Counted from the first letter of the stretch, positions 1 through 9,136 are shown. The stretch: DNA of 64,000 bases from DASRVA01 sp050732935 (GCA_050732935.1 JBOHRW010000199.1:1-64000); one strand, 5' to 3'. The notes: generated by a model from the sequence alone, not told the origin. A program made the numbers and translations.

Positions 1-842
1 GTATCGAGACCCGCCGGGATCTCGGGCGTACCGATCGTGAACGGGATCGTCGCGACGCGCGTGCCGTCCTCGAGGATCTCGACCCGGTAGCCGCCCGTTG
101 GCAGGGGATCGGATCCGCCCCCCAGCAGGACGATGCGGCTGCCGGCTTCGGAGTCGAGCGGGGCGTCCTGTTCCAGCCCCAGCTCGCAGTTTAGGTACCA
201 GTGGACGGTGGCGGGTGTTGTACCCGGGCCGGCGCCATCCCAGCGAAACCAGAGGAGGACCGAGCGCGTGTCGGCGGAGAACTCCGTGCCGATGCGCGCC
301 GGGTCGAGGATGTAGCGGCCATCGGAGTGCTTCGGTGGCTCCGCGGCATAGCCGCTCAAGCTGACGTCGGTGATAACCGCGATTTCCTCAGGCGCAAAAT
401 CCGCAAGGATGATCTGGGGGACGGAAGCCTGGGCGCAATCGGGCGGGCTGAACTGCGCATTCAGCGGCAGCTTCTCAGTCATCCGACCGTCGCAGTCGGG
501 ATCGCGCAGGAAGTATCCACGGGCCATATCGCCTTGGGGAAAGATGCCGTATCCCCATAGAACGTCTCCTGTCGTTGCGCTCGCCACACCGGTTCCGTCC
601 GAACCCTCGCGCACCTCGAAGACCGTCTCCTCCCCGGCGATGTACGCGTTGGTATCCTGTGTCCGCCGGTTCTCGGGCAGCTCGTGAAAGCCCTCCAGGG
701 ACGGCACGGGAAAGCCTTCCTCGTTGACCTCTACCTCGGCTCCGCTCGCCGCGGCACCCTGACCGTGGACCGGCGCAGCACTGAGAACCGTGAAACACAG
801 AAATGCGACAAGAAAGCCGACATCGAACCGTAGGATCGTCAT
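1..842 (-). CDS. Secreted hypothetical protein, 3' part cut by window edge
   Basis: The frame starts with an ATG at 842 that overlaps the upstream TGA (ATGA), after a GGAGGGG ribosome site, and stays open to base 1. About 280 residues are visible. Residues 1-28 look like a signal peptide (FLVAFLCFTVLSAAPVHGQ). A first module of about 100 residues contains the landmarks VLWGYGIFPQG, FLRDPDCDGR and FSPPDCA. It is paralogous to the C-terminal half of the upstream gene. The second module (FSADTRSVLLWFRWDG ... GGYRVEILEDGTRVATIPF) matches the N-terminal repeat of the lipoprotein at 2418-3968. No named family is recognised. It is the last visible gene of the CHAT/sigma operon and is probably exported. 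Its C-terminus lies outside the window. Confidence 0.75.
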   Translation of the reverse strand, partial: MTILRFDVGFLVAFLCFTVLSAAPVHGQGAAASGAEVEVNEEGFPVPSLEGFHELPENRRTQDTNAYIAGEETVFEVREGSDGTGVASATTGDVLWGYGIFPQGDMARGYFLRDPDCDGRMTEKLPLNAQFSPPDCAQASVPQIILADFAPEEIAVITDVSLSGYAAEPPKHSDGRYILDPARIGTEFSADTRSVLLWFRWDGAGPGTTPATVHWYLNCELGLEQDAPLDSEAGSRIVLLGGGSDPLPTGGYRVEILEDGTRVATIPFTIGTPEIPAGLD

Positions 843-1741
843 TCGGAAAGCCCCTCCTCCATGGGATTGGCCGTGACCGCGCACTCCGGCGCGCTGAAGG
901 GCGCGGTCGGCGACCATTTCTCATCGAAATCCCCGTCGCAGTCCGAATCCCTGAGGATGTGACCCTCGGTGGCCTCGCCGCCCGGGAGCCAGCCGTAGCC
1001 CCAGGTGACGCCATGCAGGGAGATCCGATAGATCGTATCGCCGGGAGGGTTCAGGAAGATCTCGACCGCGGTCTCGGGACCCTCGATCGCGGGGGAGGCG
1101 TCCATCATGTGGGTTCCCCGGAGCTCGAACCCCTCTTGCGAGGGAGCCGCGAAGCCGGCCGGATCGACAGCCATGGGACCGGACGTCGCAAGGTCCGCGG
1201 AATCCGCCTGGGCGAAAAGGGGTGCGTGCAGGAGAACCGCGAACGGAAGGATCGACAGGCCGGGGAAAACGACCGCTCGGGTCAGGCCGGGTCCGTGACC
1301 TCGCGAATCCTTTTCTCGAAGGACCCGCGAGGCGCGAATGTTCGAGTCGATGAGCGCCCATCCCAGCATGCAGGTCACATAGAGGAGCCCGGCCACGACC
1401 AGAGCCACCACGAGAGGGCCGGAGTCCTGTAGCGCAGCCAGCAGGACCGTCGTCCCCAGACCGTACACCAGACCCACCATGCCGAGAAACGCGACCAGGA
1501 GAGGCAGGGCCGGACCGTTCCACCGTCCGCTCCGCATCGCCGCGATCCACGCGGGGATCGAGAACTCGGCGTGACCGCCGATCGTCCAGCGGCGTGCCCC
1601 ACCATCGGCGACAATACGAGACTTCAGGCGACGCCTCCGTTGGAGTGTCCAGAAGATCCCTACCAACATGACGAAACCGGAGAGAACCGTCGTCACGATG
1701 ACGAGTGTCACGGGGGCTCCGTCCCTGGTGGCGTCGACCAC
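839..1741 (-). CDS. Membrane protein with internal signal-like segment and exported paralogous module
   Basis: 300 residues, GTG start, 4 bases after the preceding stop. Hydrophobic segments lie at about 11-33, 76-104 and 108-131. A fourth at about 155-178 (PGLSILPFAVLLHAPLFAQA) looks like a cleavable signal peptide ending in AQA. The remaining 120 residues (SQEGFELRG, VTWGYGWLPGG, LRDSDCDGDFDEK, FSAPECA) match the start of the next gene downstream. The protein therefore looks like a fusion of a three-helix membrane domain with a formerly separate secreted protein. The DSDCDGDFDE stretch resembles an acidic calcium-binding loop. The function is unknown; the context is the CHAT/ECF operon. Confidence 0.75.
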   Translation of the reverse strand: MVDATRDGAPVTLVIVTTVLSGFVMLVGIFWTLQRRRRLKSRIVADGGARRWTIGGHAEFSIPAWIAAMRSGRWNGPALPLLVAFLGMVGLVYGLGTTVLLAALQDSGPLVVALVVAGLLYVTCMLGWALIDSNIRASRVLREKDSRGHGPGLTRAVVFPGLSILPFAVLLHAPLFAQADSADLATSGPMAVDPAGFAAPSQEGFELRGTHMMDASPAIEGPETAVEIFLNPPGDTIYRISLHGVTWGYGWLPGGEATEGHILRDSDCDGDFDEKWSPTAPFSAPECAVTANPMEEGLSE

Positions 1742-1745
1742 CGCC

Positions 1746-2360
1746 TCACGGCGTCTGCCCCGTGCCGGGAACCGCCCCGGTCCCGGCTGCCGGGCCGGTC
1801 GCCCCGACCGCCCGTCGCGCCCGGCGGCGCCTCACGAACGTGACGACGGCGATCGCAATCGCGAGTCCACCGGCGAGGAAGCCGATCCCGAGTGCACCGA
1901 CGATCGTGAAGACGAGCTTGCGCCCGAATCCCTGCCCCACCGCCAACACGGTCTCCGGGCCTGAGCCCCCCTCGTACGAGCCCGTGATGCGGTAGGCTCC
2001 GGGCTGGTCGATCTCGAAGCCCAGGACCGACCGCCCCGAACGGCCGCCCAGCGAGTACGTCGTGTTGGCCCCCGCGGGCTCGAGAGGAACCGCCTCCCCG
2101 GTCTCCGCCGAGACGACCTCGACCGCGAGACCGGAAACATCCCCCGCCGCGTAGTAGCGGCCGTCGACGACGCTTTCGGCCTCGTGGAAGATCGTATAGG
2201 CACCAGGCTCCTCCAGTTGAAGCTCGGCCGACCCGGGGACGACGACCTGCGGCATCTCGTCCTCGAGTCCCCTCAGCCGGAGGAACCCAAAAGCGGCGGC
2301 CAGGATGCCGCCCAGAACGAACACGCCCGCAGCGATCAGATACCACTTACGACCAGGCAC
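1746..2360 (-). CDS. Two-helix membrane protein with extracytoplasmic beta domain
   Basis: 204 residues. The GTG start is supported by GGAGG five bases upstream. A signal-anchor sits at about 6-26 (YLIAAGVFVLGGILAAAFGFL). About 110 residues follow, rich in beta-type sequence with repeated GAYTIFHEAE and GAYRITGSYEGG elements. A second helix at about 150-176 ends in RRRRARR, which points to a cytoplasmic Ala/Gly/Pro tail. The central part probably lies in the periplasm. I do not recognise the family. It sits between the 516-residue lipoprotein and the fused membrane protein in one operon, so a sensing or partner role in the envelope system is plausible but unproven. Confidence 0.75.
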   Translation of the reverse strand: MPGRKWYLIAAGVFVLGGILAAAFGFLRLRGLEDEMPQVVVPGSAELQLEEPGAYTIFHEAESVVDGRYYAAGDVSGLAVEVVSAETGEAVPLEPAGANTTYSLGGRSGRSVLGFEIDQPGAYRITGSYEGGSGPETVLAVGQGFGRKLVFTIVGALGIGFLAGGLAIAIAVVTFVRRRRARRAVGATGPAAGTGAVPGTGQTP

Positions 2361-2417
2361 GATGTCCTCCGTGGGCTGGAGTTTGACCGGCAGGAGACTG
2401 CCACGACGCTGCCGCCG

Positions 2418-3968
2418 TCATCGCGGCTGCCCCCCACCGCCACTCGCCGCGTTCCCGCCAGAGGTGAAGGATTGCAGCACGATCTCCTGCCGGCTCAGCA
2501 TCCGCCCCCGCATCCCCAGCACGATGACCTCTCGGACTATGCCAATGCCGGGGATGAAATGGCGCTCGACGGTCGTCACGGCGGGACCGTCGTGCTGGAC
2601 CATGACCACGTAGCCCGGCGCTTCGCCGGCCGGCCCCTCGACCGGGATCGGCCCCCACATCCGGTACGTGAGCTGGAAGGAGCCGTCCGCCATCGCATAC
2701 TCCCATTCGCGCGGCAGGTCGGACGGCATCGGAAAAAACGGCCGAGGCGGCTCCAGCGTCGTCAGCGTCCCCTCCTCCTTCGCCTGCGCCGAGACGATGC
2801 CCGCCTCGGTCGCGCGGAGCCATTCCTCGGATTGGAGATCCCCACCTCGTCGAAGCTCAAGGTGAGCGCCACGATCTTCGATGTCCGCAATCGAGAGGGT
2901 CACGGTCGTCCGGTAGACGCCATCGGCGCCCTGCAGGTCCGCCGGCAGATCGAGCCGCACCCCGGGGCCGGCCTCCTGGCTGAACGCGTACGTCCAGACC
3001 GTGCCCGGCGCGAGCGGCATGAGATCCGCGGGGTCCGTCACGGTCATCGATTCGAGCGGCGGGGCGACCCGGAAGTCGAGCGACTCCCACGGTGCGCCGT
3101 CGGCCATGACCTCCAGACGGTAGGCGCCCGGTGGGAAGGGCCTCGGCAGCGTGTAGTGGAGGGCGCCACGGTCCTCTCCCTGGAGCGCGATATCGACCGC
3201 GGCGACCTCGGTGCCCGGCGGTGCCTCGTCGCCCACGTCGACGGCGATCAGCTTGCCCGTGAGGCGTCCGTAACGCTCGCCTTCGGGGAACCGGAAGACG
3301 ACGCTCAAGCGGTTCGTGGTCGGCAGGACATCCGTCGGATAGACGGGCGTGTAGTCCGCGGCCGCGGCGAGACCCAGCCGGAGAGTCGCGAACTCGCCGG
3401 CTGCCTCAGGGGTCGTTCCGGCGTCGGCCGGCATCGCGACCGACTCCGACGGGACGACGGCTGAATCGGAAACGAAGACGACCTCGTCGGTCGCCATGCC
3501 GATCCCCGGGACGTTCGCGGCGTCCAACCCGACCTGGAACGGAATCGTCGCGACGACCTCGCCGTCCTCCAGCAGCTCGACCTGATAACTCCCGCTCTGC
3601 AGCGCGCCCCCGGTCGCGCTCTTCAGGTACCAGGCCGCGCTCCCCGTCGGCTCGCTCACGTTCTCGCCCTGCTCGAGGACGACCTCACCGCCGGTCGACC
3701 ACCGGTTGTCGATCCGGAGCCCCGACGCGGCGCCTTCCCAGCGGTACCAGACCGCCACCCGGTCCGTCCCCGCGGAAAACTCTGTCCCCGCTTGCGAGGG
3801 ATCCCAGGTGTCGCTGTCATTCGTCCCGAGACTGACCGCCACGATCGCGGCATCTTCCGAGCGGGGGGCGTATTCCTCCATCGCCGCCTGATCGGAAGGC
3901 GACGTGCAGCCGGCCACCATCCCCGAAAGGGCGATCGAGCATAGACCAAGCGCCGTTCTACACGTCAT
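2418..3968 (-). CDS. Large lipoprotein with repeated beta modules
   Basis: 516 residues. The ATG is preceded by AAGGAGG. Residues 1-21 are a lipoprotein signal with lipobox MVAGC (Cys21). Two similar modules follow: about 40-140 (FSAGTDRVAVWYRWEG ... GSYQVELLEDGEVVATIPF) and about 195-300 (RLSVVFRFPEGE ... GAYRLEVMADGAPWESLDF). The C-terminal third (APGTVWTYAF ... PGIGIVREVIVLG) resembles the exported domains of many hypothetical lipoproteins in which a pre-factor and a final GIGIVR motif bracket the fold. The protein should be anchored in an envelope membrane. Its first module is shared with the secreted protein at 1-842. The function is unknown. Confidence 0.8.
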   Translation of the reverse strand: MTCRTALGLCSIALSGMVAGCTSPSDQAAMEEYAPRSEDAAIVAVSLGTNDSDTWDPSQAGTEFSAGTDRVAVWYRWEGAASGLRIDNRWSTGGEVVLEQGENVSEPTGSAAWYLKSATGGALQSGSYQVELLEDGEVVATIPFQVGLDAANVPGIGMATDEVVFVSDSAVVPSESVAMPADAGTTPEAAGEFATLRLGLAAAADYTPVYPTDVLPTTNRLSVVFRFPEGERYGRLTGKLIAVDVGDEAPPGTEVAAVDIALQGEDRGALHYTLPRPFPPGAYRLEVMADGAPWESLDFRVAPPLESMTVTDPADLMPLAPGTVWTYAFSQEAGPGVRLDLPADLQGADGVYRTTVTLSIADIEDRGAHLELRRGGDLQSEEWLRATEAGIVSAQAKEEGTLTTLEPPRPFFPMPSDLPREWEYAMADGSFQLTYRMWGPIPVEGPAGEAPGYVVMVQHDGPAVTTVERHFIPGIGIVREVIVLGMRGRMLSRQEIVLQSFTSGGNAASGGGGQPR

Positions 3969-4031
3969 GTCCAGATGTCCTCCTTCCGAGTTCTGTTTCG
4001 CGCCTTCAGTCAGCGCGGGAAAAGCCGATGT

Positions 4032-4799
4032 TCAACCCGCCTCTCGCTGGAGCCTCTCCAGCGCGCGCTCGGCCTCCGGGGTCAGCTCGACCTCCCGCTG
4101 CTCGCCGCCCATCTGGCGCGCGCTCCACTGGATGGAATAGTTCTCGCCGCGCTCCTCGTAGCGCGCCTCGTACGGGCCGCCGGGCCGCTTTTGGACCTCG
4201 GCTCCGGAATCGCCGAAGGGAGACCAGGGTGTCATCGGGATCTTCTGGACGATGACGCCGGCGCCCGGCGAGCCGCTGAAGCCATACGAGTCACCGAAAC
4301 CGGAGCTGGCGCTCATGCCGGCCGAAACACCGGGGTCGGCGCGCAGCGTGAACTCGATCTTGGGCGACGTGGAATCCAGGACGGCCGTCATGACGAGCTT
4401 CTGATCTTCGACATCGTAGAAGCCGACGATCGGGAACCGCCGGCGCGGGTCGGGATCGGTGACCTTGCCGCCGACCTCGGGGTTGAAGGAGACGAACCCC
4501 GCCGAGACCTGGGGCAGGTTATCGACCCTGAGCTCGGCGTCGTAGATCACCTCGGCCTCGCCGACCGCCGACCCGTCGTCGCGGACGACGAACCAGAACT
4601 CCGCCTCCGAGTTGCGCGTCATCTGGCGGAAGTCGTCCTTCATCGGCGTGTCGCTGGCCGTCCCCTTGCCCTCCCAGTATCCGGTGACGGTGGGCTGGCT
4701 CTGGCAGGCCGCGGCGAGCCCGGAGAGGACAGCCAGGACGGTCGCGGCCAGCAGGACGCCGGGGCGAGGGGCTTCTCGAGGGGGCACGCCCTTAGACAA
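4032..4799 (-). CDS. Lipoprotein of unknown function
   Basis: Up to 255 residues from a TTG at 4799; a GTG at 4787 with AAGG just upstream is an alternative start. The signal segment LLAATVLAVLSGLAAAC ends in a lipobox Cys near residue 32. The mature part begins TGYWEGKGTA and contains regular beta-type sequence (AEFWFVVRDDGSAVGEAEV; IVGFYDVEDQKLVMTAVL). It then has a Gly/Ser-rich stretch and a charged helical C-terminus (ELTPEAERALERLQREAG). The GYWEG opening recalls small beta-sandwich lipoproteins, but no family can be named. It lies 18 bases after the anti-sigma gene, in the same operon. Confidence 0.75.
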   Translation of the reverse strand: MSKGVPPREAPRPGVLLAATVLAVLSGLAAACQSQPTVTGYWEGKGTASDTPMKDDFRQMTRNSEAEFWFVVRDDGSAVGEAEVIYDAELRVDNLPQVSAGFVSFNPEVGGKVTDPDPRRRFPIVGFYDVEDQKLVMTAVLDSTSPKIEFTLRADPGVSAGMSASSGFGDSYGFSGSPGAGVIVQKIPMTPWSPFGDSGAEVQKRPGGPYEARYEERGENYSIQWSARQMGGEQREVELTPEAERALERLQREAG

Positions 4800-4817
4800 C
4801 CGGGGGCCCGATCCGTT

Positions 4818-5579
4818 TCAGGAGGGACCTACGGGCCGCCACGGCTCAGGAAGGATTCGATAGGCGATGGAATCGATCACGACGACGACGGTCGGACCCA
4901 CCTCGGCAAAACGGGCGATTTCGGGGTGCGCCGAGAGGGCGGCCGCGTAGGCTTCCGAACCGCGCGGAAGATCGATCGGCTCGCGTCCCCGCGAGGCTCG
5001 ATGGGCGTCGTCGACCCAGGCGCCGTCCCGGAGGCGGAACACCTTGCCGTCGACGCGCCTGGTCGCGCCGCGAAGGGCGAAGAGCGAGGGATCGACGCCA
5101 TTCTCCGGTGGGACCGCCTCGGGAGGGGCGACACGCGCGGCCTCCCGGCCGGGCTCCTCGGACGGCGGGGTCCGGCGATCCACGATCCCTTCCGCTTTGG
5201 CCGCGGCTTCGGAATCGGCCGCGAGCTCGCCGCCCGCGAAGGCTTCGGTTGCGGCCGGGGTCTCGATATCCCCGGTCGCCTCGTCCGGCGGCGCGGCTTC
5301 GCGTTCAGCGGTTGCCGGGGCACGATCCGATTCGAGGACACGGTAGAGCCCGAACCCCAAAAGGAGCGCCGCCAGGACCGCGGCCAGAAGGAGAATCGCG
5401 GGGAGCTTGCGGGAAGACCGCGCGAAGGCGTCCATCGTGGATCCGGCGCGTACCTGCGCGGCCAGACGCGCGCGGCATTCCGCGCATTCGGCGAGATGCG
5501 ACTCCACGCGCGACCGGCTGCCCTGATCGAGACCTCCGTCGATCCAGGCCGCGAGGTCGTTCGAATCGAGATGACTCAT
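4818..5579 (-). CDS. Transmembrane anti-sigma factor with zf-HC2 zinc finger
   Basis: 253 residues from the ATG at 5579, which has AAAGG six bases upstream. A TTG at 5606 is the longest alternative. The N-terminus carries the HxxxCxxC signature of zinc-binding anti-sigma domains (His28, Cys32, Cys35). One helix lies at about 61-82 (ILLLAAVLAALLLGFGLYRVL). The outside region is Ala/Glu/Pro-rich, with a folded C-terminal part containing RRVDGKVFRLRDGAWVDD and VVVVIDSIAYRIL. The expected role is to hold the adjacent ECF sigma factor at the membrane and release it on an envelope signal. It is encoded immediately after the sigma gene. Confidence 0.85.
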   Translation of the reverse strand: MSHLDSNDLAAWIDGGLDQGSRSRVESHLAECAECRARLAAQVRAGSTMDAFARSSRKLPAILLLAAVLAALLLGFGLYRVLESDRAPATAEREAAPPDEATGDIETPAATEAFAGGELAADSEAAAKAEGIVDRRTPPSEEPGREAARVAPPEAVPPENGVDPSLFALRGATRRVDGKVFRLRDGAWVDDAHRASRGREPIDLPRGSEAYAAALSAHPEIARFAEVGPTVVVVIDSIAYRILPEPWRPVGPS

Positions 5580-5598
5580 CTCAACCTTTGACAATCCC

Positions 5599-6351
5599 TC
5601 ATCCAAGCCGTTCCGCCTCCAGGGGGCTCAGAAGGGCAGGAAGGTCGAGATCGAGCTGCGAGAGATCGAGCTCGGGTCGGATCTCGCTCCAGGAGGTGCC
5701 CTCCGCTCCCAGCCTGCGCTCGATCCCCTGCTGGAGCCCCCGGCGAATCCTTTCCAGCCTTCGGCTCATGGTCGCCTTCGACAGCCCGACGAGGCCTCCG
5801 ATCTGTTCCAGCGTCAGCCCCTGCTCGTAATAGAGCAGCACGAGCAGGCGGTCCTGAGGGTCCAGGCTGTGCAGAGCCGATGCTACTGCCCCCGAGAGGA
5901 TCTCTCGCGCCGCGGGGTCATGGCCGCCGGTCCCGGAGATCACGAACCGATCGAGAGCGCCCGTCGGGATCGCATCCTCGCGGACGGTTGCCGAGGATGC
6001 GGTTCGGTCGGACCCGTTCATCGACGCCCGTCGGCGCTCGCGGGCCGCCGCGTTGAGCGCCGCGTGGGTGACCACGGCTCCGAGCCAGGTCCGAAGCGTG
6101 CTCCGGCCCTCGAAGCGAGCGATGGTCCCCCGCTGCCAGAGATCGGCGATCACGCCGTCGGCGACGTCCGCCGCCGCCTCCTCGGAGAGATCGAAGCGCC
6201 TGGAGAAGGCGCGGATGTAGCCGAAGTGGCGCGCCTCGAACTCCTTCCAGGCCCCCTCGTCACCGCCGGCGCACGCCGTGGCGAGGATGAAGTCCTCGTG
6301 ATGGAGCGGCGCTCGATCGGAGCTTCGCTCCCCCGTCGGCACCGACCTCAC
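5599..6351 (-). CDS. RNA polymerase ECF-type sigma factor
   Basis: About 250 residues from a GTG at 6351 whose GTGA overlaps the stop of the CHAT gene. The longer frame reaches back into that gene and is unlikely. Sigma region 2 is visible near residues 25-95 (AWKEFEARHFGYIRAF; RTWLGAVVTHAALNAA). Region 4 lies near 170-225 (LDPQDRLLVLLYYEQGLTLEQIGGLVGLS, then KATMSRRLERIR). The linker is longer than usual. It is translationally coupled to the CHAT gene upstream and followed by its anti-sigma factor. The target promoters are unknown, and self-regulation of this operon is an inference. Confidence 0.9.
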   Translation of the reverse strand: MRSVPTGERSSDRAPLHHEDFILATACAGGDEGAWKEFEARHFGYIRAFSRRFDLSEEAAADVADGVIADLWQRGTIARFEGRSTLRTWLGAVVTHAALNAAARERRRASMNGSDRTASSATVREDAIPTGALDRFVISGTGGHDPAAREILSGAVASALHSLDPQDRLLVLLYYEQGLTLEQIGGLVGLSKATMSRRLERIRRGLQQGIERRLGAEGTSWSEIRPELDLSQLDLDLPALLSPLEAERLG

Positions 6352-9101
6352 CTTGCGCTGCCGATCAGCTCGAAGGCGGCCCAGAGGTACGGATGGGGAT
6401 AGCGCTCGAGGAGCGTCCGCTGGGCCGCCCGCAGGGCGTGGGCGGCGCCCCGGGCCGACCCGGCCCGGTACACAGCGTAGAAGTGGTCCATCAGCTCGGC
6501 CGTCGCACGATCGCTCACGTCCCACTGACTGACGATCACGGCCGGCGTCCCGGCATAGAGAAAGGCGCGCGAAAGGCCGAGCACGCCGTCTCCCGTCAGC
6601 TTCCCGAGCCCGGTCGAACAGCCGGAGAGGACGACGAGGTCGGCGTCGAGATCGAGCGCGAAGATCTCCGGCGTCCGAAGGTATCCGTCCTGTCCGTCAC
6701 CGGGTGCCAGAAGAAGCGCGCTCGCGAGGGGCTCGCGGTCGGAGATGATGCCGTGTCCCGCGAAGTGAATGACGTCCTGGGCCGGCGCCAGCTTCCGCAG
6801 GGCGGCCTCCGTCGCCGCGGCACCCATCAGGACGACCCGTTTCTCGGCGGCGAAGCGCTCGGCGACCTTCCGTACCTCGTACGCCGCCCACGGCAGGCGA
6901 TCGAGTCCGGTCTCGGCGGCCACCGCGGGATCGCCTACACCGAGCCAATCCCCCTGCGGTGGAGCGCTATCGCCCTCCGCTGTGAGCTCGGCCGCAGCTT
7001 CATCCGCGGTCATCCGGCCCTCCGCCAGCCAGCCCAGCACGCTGATCGACGGCGCGTGGGAGATGGTGTGCCGCTCGACGAGGTAGCTCCCGTCGGTATC
7101 GCGCAACGCCGCGAAAGGCAGCAGATAGAGCGCGTTGTGCGGAAGCACGTACACGATGGCCTCGGGGTCATCGGGGAGCCACGGTTCGATGGGGGCGATC
7201 AGCCGGCCGTGGAGCGCGGCCAGCTGGTCGAGCGCCATCGTCTCCGGTCCGAGACCCGCGGCCAGCCCCTTCTCCCATGCCGTCCGAACTCGTCCCACCG
7301 CGGCCCGGATCGAGTCACGGCCGACGGGCTCGACCCGTGCCTGCACCGACCCATCCGGGGCCACGACCCAGATCGTCAGCCTATCCTCCGCGACGAGGTA
7401 CTCGACCAGCGTCGCTTCCTGGGTGCGGGCCAGACCGAGGATCTCGGCTGCCGAGACCGATTGCGCCGACACGAGGCTCGCCAGCTCCTCGTCCTCCTCG
7501 ACGAGCGCTCCCAGCTCCGCCTCGAGAGCTCCCGCGGCGCGTAGCGCAAGCAGGCTCTCGGGCCCCGTCCCGCCGGAGGAATCGGGCATGGTGATCGCGT
7601 CTCGGAGCTCCGCTTCGGCGGCGCGAACACGCGCCAGCCGGGTCGCGCCCTCCCCGGCGGACGGCGACACGCGCCCGGCCAGGAGGTCGACCAGCGCCCG
7701 GGCCCGGCCGCGCTCGGCGACGACCAGGGCGTCGAGAGGGCGGCCGAGCTCGATCAGGAGGTCGACCATCTCGTGGAAGGGTCGCTGGCGCTCCTCGAGG
7801 AAGCCGATCTTCGCGGGGTCGCTCGCAAGCGCGGCGCGCAGCGTCTCGATCCGGCGGGTGGCGGACACCAGCGCCGCCAGGGCTTCCTCCTGGCGGCCGA
7901 GCGCGCGGAGGGCCCGGGCCCGCCGGTAACCGGCCTGCCCCGCCAAATCGGGGTGGTGGATCTCGCGCGCCGACGCCAGTGCGGTATCGGCCTGGGCGAG
8001 CGCCGCCTCCCCCTCACCCAGCGCCAGGAAGGCGTCGCTGAGGCCCAGCCGCGAGAGCCCGGCCTGGCCCCTCTGGCCGGCCCGCAGGTCGATCGCAAGC
8101 GCCTCCCGGTAGGTGTCCCGCGCCTGCGCCAGGTCGCCGCGCAGCCGATGGACGTCGGCGATCAGCTTGAGCGTCGTTCCGGCGCCCGTGTCGTCGCCAT
8201 CCTCCTCCTGGATCGCGCGCGCTTGCTCCAGATACGTCAGGGCGCCATCCAAATCGCCGGCTTTCTTGCGCAGGATTCCGAGATTCTCGAGATCCGCGCT
8301 CTCCCCCTGTCGGAGACCGATCGCTCGGGAGATCTCGAGCGCTCTCACGTTGGCCTCCCACGCCCGATCGTTCTGGCCCGTTCGATCGTAGAGGACCGCG
8401 AAGCGGTTCCAGATCAATCCGTCCAGGTGCGGATCGTCGAACCGCCTGGCGCGCTCGCGCGCCTCCTCGTACAGATCGTGAGCGGTCGCGTACTCACCGC
8501 GATACATGTGCGCCCGACCGATATTGGTCAGCACCCGGATATAGTCGGGGCTGTCCGCCGGGATGAGCGCCAGCGACCGCTCCAGCGCCTCGATGGCGCC
8601 CGCGTAGTCGCCCTGCCGGTAGAGGACGCTGCCCATGTTGTTCCATAAAACCCCTTCCGCGCGAGCGTCACCGAGCTCGCGAGCGAGGGCGAGGGCAGCG
8701 TCGTACGCCTCGAGCGCGATGGCATGGCGGCCGAGGTCATGGCGGCTGATCCCGAGCCCGCGCAGCGCGTCGAGCTCGTGTGTTCGGTCGCCGCTCCGGC
8801 GAGCCAGATCGCGGGCGCGTTCGAGGAGCACCAGGCTCTCGGCCACGCGGCCGGTCAGCCGATAGGTGGTCGCGAGCCCGATCAGGCCACGGTGCACGAG
8901 ATCCGGCGACTCCGCGGTCTCGGCCGCGGAGAGGACCTTCGCGAAGACCTCGGCGGCCGCGGGGTAGGCGCGCTCCGCGTAGAGGCTGTCCGCCGTGGTC
9001 AACAGCGCGGCGGGGGACCTCTCCTGGGCCTCGGAGACAGCGGGACGAAACAGGAAAGCAACCGCGACGAGGATAAAGGCGGGACGCCCGAAACAACGCA
9101 T
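6348..9101 (-). CDS. Secreted TPR-CHAT caspase-like protein
   Basis: 917 residues, ATG start with an AGGAGG region upstream. Residues 1-25 are a signal peptide (FILVAVAFLFRPAVSEAQ). Residues about 30-440 are tetratricopeptide repeats (LWNNMGSVLYRQGDYAGAIE and similar), probably ten or more. The C-terminal CHAT domain, from about 620, carries the caspase-type dyad: His783 in HFAGHG and Cys828 in VLSGCSTG, followed by the usual GVLGLSRAFLYAG and WDVSD. CHAT proteins are peptidases or peptidase-like effectors. An exported one would act in the periplasm. It is the first gene of an operon with an ECF sigma factor and its anti-sigma. Its substrate is unknown; cleavage of an operon partner is a hypothesis. 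Confidence 0.92.
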   Translation of the reverse strand: MRCFGRPAFILVAVAFLFRPAVSEAQERSPAALLTTADSLYAERAYPAAAEVFAKVLSAAETAESPDLVHRGLIGLATTYRLTGRVAESLVLLERARDLARRSGDRTHELDALRGLGISRHDLGRHAIALEAYDAALALARELGDARAEGVLWNNMGSVLYRQGDYAGAIEALERSLALIPADSPDYIRVLTNIGRAHMYRGEYATAHDLYEEARERARRFDDPHLDGLIWNRFAVLYDRTGQNDRAWEANVRALEISRAIGLRQGESADLENLGILRKKAGDLDGALTYLEQARAIQEEDGDDTGAGTTLKLIADVHRLRGDLAQARDTYREALAIDLRAGQRGQAGLSRLGLSDAFLALGEGEAALAQADTALASAREIHHPDLAGQAGYRRARALRALGRQEEALAALVSATRRIETLRAALASDPAKIGFLEERQRPFHEMVDLLIELGRPLDALVVAERGRARALVDLLAGRVSPSAGEGATRLARVRAAEAELRDAITMPDSSGGTGPESLLALRAAGALEAELGALVEEDEELASLVSAQSVSAAEILGLARTQEATLVEYLVAEDRLTIWVVAPDGSVQARVEPVGRDSIRAAVGRVRTAWEKGLAAGLGPETMALDQLAALHGRLIAPIEPWLPDDPEAIVYVLPHNALYLLPFAALRDTDGSYLVERHTISHAPSISVLGWLAEGRMTADEAAAELTAEGDSAPPQGDWLGVGDPAVAAETGLDRLPWAAYEVRKVAERFAAEKRVVLMGAAATEAALRKLAPAQDVIHFAGHGIISDREPLASALLLAPGDGQDGYLRTPEIFALDLDADLVVLSGCSTGLGKLTGDGVLGLSRAFLYAGTPAVIVSQWDVSDRATAELMDHFYAVYRAGSARGAAHALRAAQRTLLERYPHPYLWAAFELIGSAR

Positions 9102-9136
9102 TCCTGTAGTGAACCTCCTGAGCAGACCCCTTGAGT

